A stretch of 64,000 nucleotides of DNA from an uncultured Dorea sp. (GCA_910580235.1 CAJTVU010000002.1:124001-188000); one strand, 5' to 3'; counted from the first letter of the stretch, positions 23,781-33,002 are shown. Made by a program: numbers and translations. Notes: generated by a model not told the origin, from the sequence alone.

Positions 23781-24818
23781 CTACACGGCCTCGTTCAAGT
23801 ATATCCTGCTAAGAGGCACGATCTTCCTTAGCTCTTCCCGAAGCCTTGGGCTAAGTCCCACGCCCTCTTCCAGACAGATCTCCTCCACGCTCTTGGCTCC
23901 GAAGAGAAAGCTCGTAAGCGCGGCTACCGTAATGCTCCCCTCGCTGTTCTCTTCTTTCCCGTCCATCAGCATAACGCCAGAGTATTCCGTCCCTGTAACG
24001 ACAAGGCATCGGTTGTTCTCCTCAATGATCGGGTCTGTCACCGTAATGCAGAAAGCCGTAAGCTCTTTAAGCCTCATGGACATCAGAAGCCGCCGCACGT
24101 CTACGGCCCTCACCATGATCTTCGGCTTCTCCTTCGACGCTTCCTCGCCCGGGCGCACACACAGGCGGCAGTCTGCGATCGCGCCGTCCCGGCGGAATAC
24201 AAGCAGCTTCCCGCCGTCGCTCTCGCACTCTTTCTTTAAGCGGCTGTAATACCTCTCCGTCCGTCTGGCGTACACCTGGTAATGCTCTGCCAGGTAAGCC
24301 TCCGCTGCCAGAGCCGTCTCCTCACATTCTTCTTCTTTTAATTCTGTGACCTGGAACGGTTTCCCGTCCTCCCACGCCGTGTGGGCTCTACCCTCTCCCG
24401 GCAGCCCTCCTCTGTATACCTTCCTGTCCTGCTCATACACAGTGCGGAAATCATGGGGCTCATAGATCGCCTCTGCCGCAGGCATAAGAAATGTAAATGC
24501 CTCCCCAGCTTTTTGCATATCTGCAAGCGCCCTCTTCAAAAGAAGAGCCATATACCCCCGCTTCCTGTATTCCTTCCTCGTGGCCACCGCCACAATATAA
24601 TGAGCCGTCTTCTCTTCTGCGCCCACCATGATCTGATACGGGTTCAGATGAAGCATGGCCTGCACTGCTCCGTCCTCTTCTATCACATAGATCTGGTTAT
24701 CCTTCGTCTTCTCCGTATAATAATAATCCACAAAAGACTTACTGTCCTCTGGGAACACTTCTTCATAAAGCCCTCTTGTACACGGATGCTCGTCTATTGC
24801 CAGCTTTCGAATCTCCAT
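23781..24818 (-). CDS. GNAT acetyltransferase, Eis-like
   Basis: 345 residues. An N-terminal GNAT fold with the acetyl-CoA loop VATRKEYRKRGYMALLLKRAL (about 85-105) is followed by a second GNAT-like part and a C-terminal SCP2-like domain (about 270-345, GSITVAALTSFLFGAKSVEEI), the three-part layout of Eis proteins. Eis homologues acetylate amines such as aminoglycosides or protein lysines; the substrate here is unknown. The ATG at 24818 is chosen; its GGAG is close (3 nt), AGGA lies farther up. It begins 30 nt after the ispF stop and may be co-transcribed with it. Confidence 0.82.
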   Translation of the reverse strand: MEIRKLAIDEHPCTRGLYEEVFPEDSKSFVDYYYTEKTKDNQIYVIEEDGAVQAMLHLNPYQIMVGAEEKTAHYIVAVATRKEYRKRGYMALLLKRALADMQKAGEAFTFLMPAAEAIYEPHDFRTVYEQDRKVYRGGLPGEGRAHTAWEDGKPFQVTELKEEECEETALAAEAYLAEHYQVYARRTERYYSRLKKECESDGGKLLVFRRDGAIADCRLCVRPGEEASKEKPKIMVRAVDVRRLLMSMRLKELTAFCITVTDPIIEENNRCLVVTGTEYSGVMLMDGKEENSEGSITVAALTSFLFGAKSVEEICLEEGVGLSPRLREELRKIVPLSRIYLNEAV

Positions 24819-24847
24819 ATTCTCCAATCCTGCCTTTCTTCTCAATC

Positions 24848-25321
24848 TCAGACCGTCTCAAGACAGGCGACCGCCTGAGAGGATATCCCCTCTCCGCTCC
24901 CTGTAAATCCAAGCCCCTCTTCCGTCGTCGCCTTAATGTTGATCCTGTCCGGCAGGACGCCAAGCGCCTTCGCCATATTCTCTCTCATCTCCTCCATATA
25001 AGGAGCCATCTTCGGCCTCTGGGCGACGATCGTAGCGTCCACATTGCCCACGGCATATCCTTTTTCCCCAAGCAGGCGTCCCACATGCTCCAGGAGCCGG
25101 ATGCTGGAGGCTCCTTCATATTCCGGGTCTGTGTCCGGGAAATGCCTCCCGATATCCCCCAGCGCCGCCGCGCCCAGGAGGGCGTCCATCACCGCATGGA
25201 CGAGCACGTCTGCATCTGAATGTCCAAGAAGCCCTTTCTCATAAGGGATCCTCACTCCTCCCAGGATCAAGTCTCTGCCTTCTGTCAGCCTGTGCACATC
25301 GTACCCCATTCCTATCCGCAT
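24848..25321 (-). CDS. ispF: 2-C-methyl-D-erythritol 2,4-cyclodiphosphate synthase
   Basis: 157 residues, full length for IspF of the MEP isoprenoid pathway. GYDVHRL near the N-terminus and LLGHSDADVLVHAVMDALLG carry the metal-binding Asp and His residues. DIGRHFPDTDPEYEGASS is the substrate loop and IKATTEEGLGFTGSGEGI the cytidine-binding end. It suggests isoprenoids are made through the MEP route. Not next to ispD here; followed by an Eis-like acetyltransferase. Confidence 0.97.
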   Translation of the reverse strand: MRIGMGYDVHRLTEGRDLILGGVRIPYEKGLLGHSDADVLVHAVMDALLGAAALGDIGRHFPDTDPEYEGASSIRLLEHVGRLLGEKGYAVGNVDATIVAQRPKMAPYMEEMRENMAKALGVLPDRINIKATTEEGLGFTGSGEGISSQAVACLETV

Positions 25322-25359
25322 TCCTCTTCCCTCGCTTTCCGCCTGCTTTCAAATATCCC

Positions 25360-25387
25360 AAAAAAGTCCGGCATGACCGGACTTTTC
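25360..25387 (-). terminator. Terminator of the tRNA-Val/tRNA-Met unit
   Basis: AAAAGTCCGG and CCGGACTTTT pair around an 8-nt loop, with TTTTTT on the minus-strand exit, just after tRNA-Met. Confidence 0.85.
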
Positions 25388-25394
25388 TTAAAAG

Positions 25395-25468
25395 TAGCGG
25401 GAACTGGATTTGAACCAGCGACACTACGGGTATGAACCGTATGCTCTAGCCAACTGAGCTATCCCGCC
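25395..25468 (-). tRNA. tRNA with CAT anticodon, annotated tRNA-Met
   Basis: Acceptor GGCGGGA/TCCCGCT with discriminator A, D arm GCTC...GAGC, anticodon stem TACGG/CCGTA with loop TTCATAC (anticodon CAT), T arm GCTGG TTCAAAT CCAGT. G1 pairs with T72, unlike initiator tRNA, so it is elongator Met; a lysidine-modified Ile tRNA is an alternative. Confidence 0.92.
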
Positions 25469-25503
25469 TCACTATGAGCGCTGCGCGCTCTTTTCATAAG
25501 ATA

Positions 25504-25576
25504 TGGGACCAATAGGGCTCGAACCTATGACCCTCTGCTTGTAAGGCAGATGCTCTCCCAGCTGAGCTATGATCCC
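25504..25576 (-). tRNA. tRNA-Val (TAC)
   Basis: Acceptor GGGATCA/TGGTCCC, D arm GCTC...GAGC, anticodon stem TCTGC/GCAGA with loop CTTACAA (anticodon TAC), T arm ATAGG TTCGAGC CCTAT. No encoded CCA. It lies 35 nt upstream of tRNA-Met on the same strand. Confidence 0.95.
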
Positions 25577-25642
25577 ATATTATCGTTACGAATCCGTATC
25601 TCGAACCCGCTATGCCATTATACTATTCTTTTACAAGAGTTG

Positions 25643-26605
25643 TCAACACTTTTTTACAAGTTCTGCTAATCTCTTATATCTTGCCATCGGCTCCTCTAGA
25701 GACGTTACGCCGTCCGTCGCTCCCAGCGCCTCCACTGTGCAGGAGGCCACCGCGTTCCCAAAGCTCCCGCACTGCTCTACAGAAAAGCCTCGTGATAGCC
25801 CATAGAGGAATCCTGCGACAAAGGAATCTCCCGCTCCAGTACTGTCAGCGACTTTAGCGACGGGAAACGCCGGGATCTCTGTGCATTTGTCCTTTGTCTG
25901 GATAATACACCCCTTTTCCCCACATTTTATCACCGCACAGCCCGCGCCCGCGCCAACGAGAAGCTGAGCGTTCCTCCGTGGATCCTCTTCTCCTGTAAGC
26001 ATCGCCGCCTCGCCCTCATTTGGCAGGATAAAGTCCACATACTTCAAGATCCTCCCCAGATCTTCTAACGTCTCTCCATTCTTCGGCTTCGTCATATCTG
26101 CTGCAAGGATCCTGCCCGGCTTCTCTTTTATACGTCTGAATATCCGCTCCATAGAATCGACATCAAGCATCGGCGAGATGAATATCCCGGCAAAGCTGAC
26201 GATATGTGCCGCCGTATCAATGGCCACGTCAATATCCTCCTCTGCTAGCTTCCGCATACTCCCTCTTGGGTTTGTAAGGAAGAAACGCTCGCCATGCTCA
26301 TCTACAAGGACGATATTGACGCTTGTGGGCGTCTTCTCATCTCTTCTTATACCGGCACAGGAAATACCCTCCCTTTTCAGGAAGTCAAGAACATATGTGC
26401 CGGCCTGATCCTGCCCGACTTTTGAGAGCAGCTCCACATCTGCTCCAAGGCGTGATAATACTACCGCTTCATTTAACGCGTCCCCGCCGTAGGACAGCTT
26501 AATATCCTCCATAGGCTGAGAGCCTGCCTCCATATTAATAAGGCTGACCGGGAACGCCAGTACATCTATAATAGCCGGGCCGATAACCGTTATTTTCTTA
26601 TCCAT
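25643..26605 (-). CDS. PfkB-family carbohydrate kinase
   Basis: 320 residues of the ribokinase fold. N-terminal KLSYGGDALNEAVVLSRLGADVELLSKVGQD is the first PfkB signature; the C-terminal VADSTGAGDSFVAGFLYGLS holds the anion hole and catalytic Asp. Family members phosphorylate sugars or nucleosides such as ribose, fructose or adenosine; the sequence alone does not tell the substrate. The ATG at 26605 has GAGG 7 nt upstream. It is single, with no sugar transporter next to it. Confidence 0.9.
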   Translation of the reverse strand: MDKKITVIGPAIIDVLAFPVSLINMEAGSQPMEDIKLSYGGDALNEAVVLSRLGADVELLSKVGQDQAGTYVLDFLKREGISCAGIRRDEKTPTSVNIVLVDEHGERFFLTNPRGSMRKLAEEDIDVAIDTAAHIVSFAGIFISPMLDVDSMERIFRRIKEKPGRILAADMTKPKNGETLEDLGRILKYVDFILPNEGEAAMLTGEEDPRRNAQLLVGAGAGCAVIKCGEKGCIIQTKDKCTEIPAFPVAKVADSTGAGDSFVAGFLYGLSRGFSVEQCGSFGNAVASCTVEALGATDGVTSLEEPMARYKRLAELVKKC

Positions 26606-26868
26606 CACATTGCCTCGCATATCTATTAATACCCTCCTTTAAGCCCTGTCTCTGTCATATGTTGCTATACATAATCTGCCTTCCTGCCCTCAGTGTACAG
26701 TTTTTATTAAATATACCTGATTCCCCACTATTTTACAACCAGAAAAGAACGTAACGCTAATTCAGCCATTTGCCCGCCAAATGTAAACCTCGATTGATAG
26801 AATGCAACCGGGGATTCTGGTACACTGAGGGTAAGATTAGTACAGAAAGACAAAAGGAGGAGCTTTAT
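26606..26868. promoter_or_regulatory. Intergenic region between divergent kinase and regulator genes
   Basis: 263 bp, AT-rich in its left half. It must hold promoters for both divergent genes. On the plus strand TACACT (26820-26825) follows TTGATA at 21 nt spacing, longer than usual, which would suit activator-dependent or repressed transcription. No clear terminator or riboswitch is seen. Confidence 0.35.
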
Positions 26869-27330
26869 ATGGAATTCGCAGAAAAGATCATAACGCTACG
26901 CAAAGGCAAAGAATTGACACAGGAGCAATTGGCTGAGCGGCTCAATGTCTCCAGACAGTCCATTTCCAAATGGGAGAGCGGGCAAGTCATACCGGATGCA
27001 GAAAAGATTGTTGCACTTAGCAAAGTATTCGACGTCACCCTTGATTATCTGTTAAAACCGTCGGAGATAGACGAGCTGGCAGTTAAGACAGAGATGCTGG
27101 AGCATCAGCAAAAAAAGATATTAGACAGAGAGCAAAAACGCACGAAGATCTTCAAAAACATCCTGTATACAATTATTATCTACTTAATATTCTTGGCGGC
27201 ATTTTTCGTAGAACATTATCTCTTCTTCTCTTTGCAATGGGAAATATGGGGAAAGCCTGTAATCTTTGCAGAATTCTTCATTGCCACTGCGATCGTTATA
27301 CTGGTCTGGGCAAGGACTTTACTAAAATAA
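26869..27330 (+). CDS. XRE-family regulator with C-terminal membrane segments
   Basis: 153 residues. An N-terminal Cro/C1-type helix-turn-helix (about 8-62; LTQEQLAERLNVSRQSISKW) is followed by a charged helix (about 70-98) and two hydrophobic segments (about 102-122 and 128-150). Membrane-tethered XRE regulators are frequent in Firmicutes, often sensing envelope or drug stress; the target is unknown. The ATG at 26869 has AGGAGG 9 nt upstream; the frame's earlier ATG at 26770 has none. The surrounding DNA is more AT-rich than the housekeeping genes. Confidence 0.85.
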   Translation: MEFAEKIITLRKGKELTQEQLAERLNVSRQSISKWESGQVIPDAEKIVALSKVFDVTLDYLLKPSEIDELAVKTEMLEHQQKKILDREQKRTKIFKNILYTIIIYLIFLAAFFVEHYLFFSLQWEIWGKPVIFAEFFIATAIVILVWARTLLK

Positions 27331-27334
27331 AGTA

Positions 27335-27369
27335 AAGGGGCTGTCGGTTAATACCAATCTCAGCCCCTT
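27335..27369. terminator. Hairpin between the XRE gene and a gene remnant
   Basis: AAGGGGCTG and CAGCCCCTT pair around a 17-nt loop 5 nt after the XRE stop codon. The T-rich exit is on the minus strand (TTTACTTTATTTT), so it may serve both directions. Confidence 0.5.
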
Positions 27370-27408
27370 ATGCACACTATGTCAATTTCCGTTTTCTAGG
27401 AATGTTAA

Positions 27409-27549
27409 AATGCGTTGCTTGTGGCAACGGGCAATTTCGCCTACAATAATGGTAAACACTCATTTGAATGGCTGTTTGTCAAAGTAGCGCCGATCATCCT
27501 TATTGGTGCGATGATCATTGGAGCCTTTTTAACACGGAAGAAAGAATAA
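27409..27549 (+). pseudogene. Remnant: C-terminal end of a small membrane protein
   Basis: 47 codons open to a TAA at 27547, without a start codon or ribosome site; a stop codon lies just upstream at 27406. The translated end FVKVAPIILIGAMIIGAFLTRKKE is a typical membrane segment plus basic tail. The rest of the gene is gone. It probably belonged to a membrane protein associated with the regulator upstream. Confidence 0.45.
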
Positions 27550-27558
27550 ATCCGCTCA

Positions 27559-28320
27559 TCATAAATACTTTCTGATACCATGTAGCCAAACTTTCATGGT
27601 TAATTTCTGCGGTAATAGCTTTACATTTAGGTGCTGGCATTTTACATAGAGTGAACAGACAGACATATCCCTGCCTTTTTTTGCATCCTTCAATGCCTTT
27701 TTAACCACTTTTTCGGGAGCGACAATTCCAGGAAAACGCACCTTTTTACCACCAATTTCTTTTGACAGCATTGTTGTGTCCACCCAGCTTGGGCAAACAG
27801 CCGTTACCGTAACTCCAGAAGACTTCAGCTCTGCATTCAAAGCACGGGAGTAGCTTCGTTCAAAAGCTTTTGTAGCAGCATACAAATTGATATATGGTAC
27901 AGGCTGAAATGCGGAAGCAGAAGAAATATTCAGTATCTTTGCTCCCTTTTCCATAAACGGGATGCAGATATTGATAAGCTCGGCAGGCGCTTTACAATTT
28001 AGGTCGATCATCTGACTGATCTCCGAAATAGAAAGCTCTGCCGATGGCGCCATTTTTGCGATTCCTGCATTATTCACTAACCATGCGATAGATATTGTCT
28101 GTTCTCTTAGTAAATCTGAAACAGATAGTATATCTGTGCCCTCTGTTAAGTCTTTGCATATAGGAACGATTTTTTCTCCAAATTCTTCCTTCAGCACAAG
28201 AAGCCGTCGTTCATTTCTGCCAATAACCCATATTTCATCAAGCGTTTCTTTCGTAAGCTCACGGACAAATATATGTCCTATGCCGCCAGACGCACCTGTT
28301 ATAATTGCTATCTTTTTCAT
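27559..28320 (-). CDS. Short-chain dehydrogenase/reductase
   Basis: 253 residues, classical SDR. TGASGGIG near the N-terminus is the NAD(P) loop, NNAG (about 88-91) the structural motif, and Ser (about 138) with YAATK (about 151-155) the catalytic triad. A basic residue soon after the glycine loop (RNERR) suggests NADPH. The substrate cannot be read from sequence. The start has AGAGG 8 nt upstream. It is 22 nt downstream of the unknown gene pair and more AT-rich than them, so it may have arrived separately. Confidence 0.88.
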   Translation of the reverse strand: MKKIAIITGASGGIGHIFVRELTKETLDEIWVIGRNERRLLVLKEEFGEKIVPICKDLTEGTDILSVSDLLREQTISIAWLVNNAGIAKMAPSAELSISEISQMIDLNCKAPAELINICIPFMEKGAKILNISSASAFQPVPYINLYAATKAFERSYSRALNAELKSSGVTVTAVCPSWVDTTMLSKEIGGKKVRFPGIVAPEKVVKKALKDAKKGRDMSVCSLYVKCQHLNVKLLPQKLTMKVWLHGIRKYL

Positions 28321-28342
28321 AAAAGCCTCTTTACTTCCGCTC

Positions 28343-29845
28343 TTATGCGTTCGTGCTTATCCAATTACCGCTTTTGCCCACAGAATATACATCCGCCGAC
28401 GCGAGCGACAGGTTCATCCGCACGCCGCCCTTCTCGCTTAAGCTGTCTTTGAAATCAAGCCAGCCCATCATGTACCGCTCATACGTGCTTCCACTCTTAC
28501 TGTAGGAATCCGCCCTCTTATCTGACGGATCTTCAAAGAATCCGTTCCAGTAAGCTCCGCCGTTCTTATATCTGTATATCTCTTTTGAATATCCCAGACC
28601 TGTCTTCCTGTCATACTGCTCCTTGCCGTACTGCGCCCCTTTTATAAGCGCTTCCATCACATTGCCGGAAATGCGGTACTGCTCCATCGTCTTATTATAT
28701 ACGTCCCACACCGCCTTCTCATCCAGCCCGGCGTTCCCCTTGCTATCCTGCGCGGTCTGGGCATTGCCCCGGTTCGCTTCCAGCTTGCGGCCAAGCTGCT
28801 CTAAAAAGACGTTCCTATATCCGTCTAACGCTTTCTGGAGGACTTCACGGAAAGCAGGGCTTTTGCCTTTCCCTAACGTGTCTGTCTTCATTGCAAGCAT
28901 TGCAAGATCCAGGCCGATCCTCTCCTCGTTCATCTCATAAGGGTTCGCCTTCGCCGCCATAGAAGAGAGGCTGGAGGCGTACTGCCCAAGAGCGTCCAGC
29001 TCTTCCAGTGAATATCTTCCCTGATCTTTCGGCGCTGCCTGGGAGGCAATATCCTGCTTACGCAGCATCGCCGCGATATATTCATCATCCTTTAAAAGCC
29101 ATGCGTCCTTTGTTCCTGTTAAGTCTATAAAGCCTCTGTTCTGTTCCAGGAACGCTCCGTACTCTGCAGCCTTCTGCTCTACGCCGCTCTTAAAAGACTC
29201 GTAGATCTTCTCTTTCTCACCGGGGACGCCGTATTCTTCCAGGATCCCTCCCACAGCCTCAGCATAGCCTTTTGCCGCATCTTCCAGAGCCGCCTCATAT
29301 ATCTCGCCCAGCTTATCCAGCTTCGCTTTCTGCTCCGCTCCCGTATAGGACGACCGGATCTTATCCTCCATCGCCGCATAGCGTGAGGCAAGATACTCTA
29401 CATTCTTATCGAATTCTCCAGACGCAACGAACCGATACGATGTCCCTGAGCCGAACCCAAGCCCTGAGAATTCAAACTTCAGCATATCAAGATCTGCATC
29501 GCTCACTCCATCCAGAAGATTCCCTTCCTGAAGCATCTTCTCCACATCCGCCGCGCTTAACGTCCTGTTCGAAGTGTCCGCCGTGCCGTTCAGGACGTCG
29601 AAAAGATTGACCGTGTTCATCTTCCTCCACTGCTTATTGACCGCATCTGCCTTTGTATAATCAGAACGATCCGCGGCATACAGCGACTTCGTCAAAGTGG
29701 AGGCCTCGGTCGTCGATCTGTCTGCACGTCCCGCCGTGTCGGGCATCCGGCTCTCCGACGGCTTCGCCTGGGTGAGCTTCCCCGTAAATGGCGCGGCTAT
29801 ATTCACTGCCTCGGGCAATAAGGATATCCTCTCTGCTATCGTCAT
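28343..29845 (-). CDS. Unknown protein, paralogue of the next gene upstream
   Basis: 500 residues, family not recognised. No signal peptide or clear membrane segment. It is largely alpha-helical and charged, rich in Ala, Lys and Glu. A central part aligns with the neighbouring protein (29859-31127): F(S)G-IGFG-type text, then EYLASRYAAMEDKI against DYVASRYAVLKDRI, LDKLGEIYEAALEDAAKGYAEAVGG against MQKLEQLYTAVKEEMADSYADSIGG, and LTGTKDAWLLKDDEYIAAMLRK against LAGTDKQWLKQDDAYMAEQLRK. The C-terminus ends with SVGKSGNWISTNA. Start at AAGGAG. The tandem pair (13-nt gap) may form a complex; no function is proposed. Confidence 0.75.
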   Translation of the reverse strand: MTIAERISLLPEAVNIAAPFTGKLTQAKPSESRMPDTAGRADRSTTEASTLTKSLYAADRSDYTKADAVNKQWRKMNTVNLFDVLNGTADTSNRTLSAADVEKMLQEGNLLDGVSDADLDMLKFEFSGLGFGSGTSYRFVASGEFDKNVEYLASRYAAMEDKIRSSYTGAEQKAKLDKLGEIYEAALEDAAKGYAEAVGGILEEYGVPGEKEKIYESFKSGVEQKAAEYGAFLEQNRGFIDLTGTKDAWLLKDDEYIAAMLRKQDIASQAAPKDQGRYSLEELDALGQYASSLSSMAAKANPYEMNEERIGLDLAMLAMKTDTLGKGKSPAFREVLQKALDGYRNVFLEQLGRKLEANRGNAQTAQDSKGNAGLDEKAVWDVYNKTMEQYRISGNVMEALIKGAQYGKEQYDRKTGLGYSKEIYRYKNGGAYWNGFFEDPSDKRADSYSKSGSTYERYMMGWLDFKDSLSEKGGVRMNLSLASADVYSVGKSGNWISTNA

Positions 29846-29858
29846 CTGTTATCACTCC

Positions 29859-31127
29859 TTAATGATTATTTACTTTATCACGGTCAATGTACTCTGTCCG
29901 GATCAGACCGGACATCCAAGGGCGCTCTGCCACCCTCTCCCGGTTGCTGTCGATCAGTGCGTCAAGAGAATCCATAAACCGCTCTGTGAACGGATCGAAG
30001 GATGCTTTCAGCATATCGGACAGCTTGCTGCTAACCCCCGCCTTTTCAATATCGGTCTTTAACGCTTCATATCTCTCTGCAAAATATCTGCCCAGCGCAG
30101 CATCGCTTTCCTCCACATTCCAGTCTGGATCTTGCAGCTGATGGGACAGCTCCTTCGCATAGGCTCCGGCAAAGGCCAGATCCTTTGTGCTATATGGAGC
30201 CTGTTCGCCTGCCGCCTGCTTTTGAGGCTCTGACAATGACGCGGCATTTTTGCGAAGCTGCTCCGCCATATATGCGTCGTCCTGCTTAAGCCATTGCTTA
30301 TCCGTTCCGGCCAGGCTTGCGAGATCCATCTGTGCAAGATAGCTTGTGTAAGCGTCCGCTTTTGCATCTATGGCCGCCAGGACGCTGCCCCTCATATCCT
30401 GGGCTGCCCCGGATTGCCCAAGGCTTTCATAAAAGCCGCCGATGCTGTCCGCATAGGAATCTGCCATCTCTTCTTTCACCGCTGTGTAGAGCTGTTCCAG
30501 CTTCTGCATCTCACTCTCTTTTTTCTCGCCGGTAAGCTGGCTTTCGATACGATCTTTTAAAACTGCATATCTGGATGCGACATAGTCTGCTTTCTGTTCG
30601 AACCGCTCCACATTGCCAAAGCCAATGCCGATCTGTACAAAATCTGATTTTACGCCTCGCCAGTCGATCTCTGTCCCCAGCCCATCCTCATCTAATTCGC
30701 TTCGGAGCCTCTCCAGATCCTCCCTCGCTATCTGATCCGGCAATATAAGCCTGAGCGGCTCTGAGGAATTATGCACAGACCTTTCATCTACATATATATG
30801 CCCTTCAATACGATACTGCTTCATATACTGCCTCATAAGAGCGTCCTCTTCCGTATATCCCGTTCGTTCAGAAGGAGGCAGAAGCTCCCTTTTCAGCGAT
30901 TCATCCGGCTCCAGCTCCGTATATGGGACGGGATCGATCTTACGCATCCATCCTGCGGCCGGCCGATAAATGCCCGCGCTATCATCCTGTCCGCTGTGAA
31001 GCCCGATCTCTGCCTTATCCCGGTTAAATACCGCAGCCTGCAATTGTACGTGCAGTATATTCGCTCTCTTCTGGCCCGCATTCATATTTCGAAAATATTG
31101 GCTCATCCCTACCTGCCCAATAAACAT
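29859..31127 (-). CDS. Unknown protein, paralogue of the next gene downstream
   Basis: 422 residues, family not recognised, cytoplasmic by appearance. The N-terminus MFIGQVGMSQYFRNM differs from its paralogue; the middle and C-terminal halves share several blocks with it (see 28343-29845), ending near VAERPWMSGLIRTEYIDRDK. The ATG at 31127 has GGAGG 8 nt upstream and is preferred to the frame's earlier start at 31151. First gene of a probable two- or three-gene transcript. Conserved pairing of two diverged copies suggests a heteromeric structure, which is inference. Confidence 0.72.
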   Translation of the reverse strand: MFIGQVGMSQYFRNMNAGQKRANILHVQLQAAVFNRDKAEIGLHSGQDDSAGIYRPAAGWMRKIDPVPYTELEPDESLKRELLPPSERTGYTEEDALMRQYMKQYRIEGHIYVDERSVHNSSEPLRLILPDQIAREDLERLRSELDEDGLGTEIDWRGVKSDFVQIGIGFGNVERFEQKADYVASRYAVLKDRIESQLTGEKKESEMQKLEQLYTAVKEEMADSYADSIGGFYESLGQSGAAQDMRGSVLAAIDAKADAYTSYLAQMDLASLAGTDKQWLKQDDAYMAEQLRKNAASLSEPQKQAAGEQAPYSTKDLAFAGAYAKELSHQLQDPDWNVEESDAALGRYFAERYEALKTDIEKAGVSSKLSDMLKASFDPFTERFMDSLDALIDSNRERVAERPWMSGLIRTEYIDRDKVNNH

Positions 31128-31218
31128 TCTCACTACCTCCTCTGCCCGCATCTCTTTCCTATATTTGTTATATCGGCATTTTGTGAGAAATTCTAAGAAC
31201 TTTTCCGGGCCGTCCCAA

Positions 31219-32943
31219 TCAAAGCCTCCACACCTCGCTCGCCTGATCGGAGAGCCATTCGGCGCGGGCTGCTATCTCACTTTCATCCCATTCATTTTTC
31301 GTAAGCGCGTCATGGAGAGTGCAAAGCCCGCTGGCACAGAGGTCAAGCCCTGGCTTCCCGCTCCCCCTCCCGGCCTTTTTTACTTCCCACGCCGCGTCTC
31401 TGATGGATGCGTTCAAAGACTGCGTGATGATCGCCAGATTTCCAAGAGTCAGAAGCCTGGAATCCCTCTCCTTCGCCAGATCCTCCGTCGCACAGGGCGG
31501 CCAGTTGTTCCGCCATTTCTTCGGCAGAAGATGCTCAAGGCTGTATTGATCGAACCCCAGCAAAGCAACCGAGCTGTTGGCCGGACGTATCTTGCTCTCA
31601 AGCAGATAAAGGATGCCTTTTGACTGGAGGTTGATCAGCTTGGATCTTTCCATCCCGTTCCTTATCTCACTGTCATCGGGAATGTATGTAGTAGCAGCGT
31701 CGCTGGAGGTTTTCAATTTCGCCAGCAGCGTATCTGCGTCCAGAACGCGGTTCAGGATCAGGGACGTGAACAGATTGTTATAGTTCTTAGTGGATGCATG
31801 GACGATCATCCTTCGCATAATAAAGCTTTCAAGGATCCCATATATCCTATTCCTTTCAGCACTGTCAGGCACATTCTTTGCCACAAAGAGGATGTACGGG
31901 ATCATGGTCGTATTCTTCAGGCCGAATATCACGACATTCATCCTTTCTGTGCCAAATGTGCCCGGGACGCTCTGCCCGCATTGATCCAGCCTGAACGTAT
32001 CCATAAAGCAGAGAGCGTAATCTCTCATCGGCTCAAGCACTACGCTTTTGTCCCCACCGCAGTAAGCTTTGATAAAGTGCTGGTAAGACTGCGACAGATT
32101 GTCTACCCTCGCATACATCAGCTTATCTTCATTTGCGATATTATATTTCCGGTCTTGAATGAACAGCTGGAAATACGCGTCAAAGAAAATATCGATCATA
32201 GCCCGCCGGATCCGCCCTGTCTCCAGCTCCATATCCCAATAAGCCTTCGCCTCGTCATCCTTTTCAAAAACGGACACCCATTTAGATTCATACTCGCAGA
32301 CGGTCTCCCGGCTGAAAAAATAGTTCTTCAGCAGCTCTGCCGTCGTCAAGTTCACGCCCAAAGAATTGATCGTATCAAAAATCTGCTGTTCGTCCTCGTC
32401 TTCGTCCAGATCTATTTTCACAAACTGTGTATTCGTCATAATTGTCATAATGTCCAATTTTGTCTCGTCAAGATGATCGACAAAGAAGTTGAACGCTTCA
32501 ATAATCCTGGATCCAGGCGCAGGGGTCTCGATCCGCTCGGCCTTCTCAGACGCCATTGCTTTCTCAAAGAACTCAATATCATTTCTGCCATGGCATAAAG
32601 CAAGCATGCGCCCCATAATCCTGAACTGCATATCAAACATTGCCGTCTGCCCCGTTTTTAAGCAGAGCACTTTCATAAAGATCAGGAAAGTAGTCAGACG
32701 CTGCTGCCCGTCGACGACCGTCTTGCATACCGCAAAGAGATCGTCTGGCCTGCGCTTCCGCCCCGCTTTCAAAATGACAGACCCGAAAAAATGAGGCCTG
32801 CCAGTTTTTACCATAAACTCCATATCGTCCAAAAGCCGCTGCCAAAGATCCTTCTCCCATACGTAAGAACGCTGGAAGAACGGGACTTCGATCATCGTGC
32901 TGTTATTAAAGATCTCCTGTATTAACGCTTTATGTGCATCCAT
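31219..32943 (-). CDS. DUF262/DUF1524 protein, GmrSD-like restriction nuclease
   Basis: 574 residues. The N-terminal DUF262 (ParB/GmrS-like NTPase) part has VPFFQRSYVWEKDLW (about 21-35), the VVDGQQRLTTF motif (about 82-92) and IFDTINSLGVNLT. The C-terminal DUF1524 HNH-type part has YSLEHLLPKKW (His near the catalytic site) and LLTLGNLAIITQSLN. This layout is that of type IV modification-dependent nucleases such as GmrSD, which cut phage DNA with modified bases, so an anti-phage role is likely. The ATG at 32943 has GGAGAG upstream. It is last in a four-gene cassette, 59 nt after a small gene. Confidence 0.85.
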   Translation of the reverse strand: MDAHKALIQEIFNNSTMIEVPFFQRSYVWEKDLWQRLLDDMEFMVKTGRPHFFGSVILKAGRKRRPDDLFAVCKTVVDGQQRLTTFLIFMKVLCLKTGQTAMFDMQFRIMGRMLALCHGRNDIEFFEKAMASEKAERIETPAPGSRIIEAFNFFVDHLDETKLDIMTIMTNTQFVKIDLDEDEDEQQIFDTINSLGVNLTTAELLKNYFFSRETVCEYESKWVSVFEKDDEAKAYWDMELETGRIRRAMIDIFFDAYFQLFIQDRKYNIANEDKLMYARVDNLSQSYQHFIKAYCGGDKSVVLEPMRDYALCFMDTFRLDQCGQSVPGTFGTERMNVVIFGLKNTTMIPYILFVAKNVPDSAERNRIYGILESFIMRRMIVHASTKNYNNLFTSLILNRVLDADTLLAKLKTSSDAATTYIPDDSEIRNGMERSKLINLQSKGILYLLESKIRPANSSVALLGFDQYSLEHLLPKKWRNNWPPCATEDLAKERDSRLLTLGNLAIITQSLNASIRDAAWEVKKAGRGSGKPGLDLCASGLCTLHDALTKNEWDESEIAARAEWLSDQASEVWRL

Positions 32944-33002
32944 ATATCTCTTATCTCTCCTTATCATTTGTATAACCAGTTCTGTAAGCTGGGACGAGGC
33001 TG

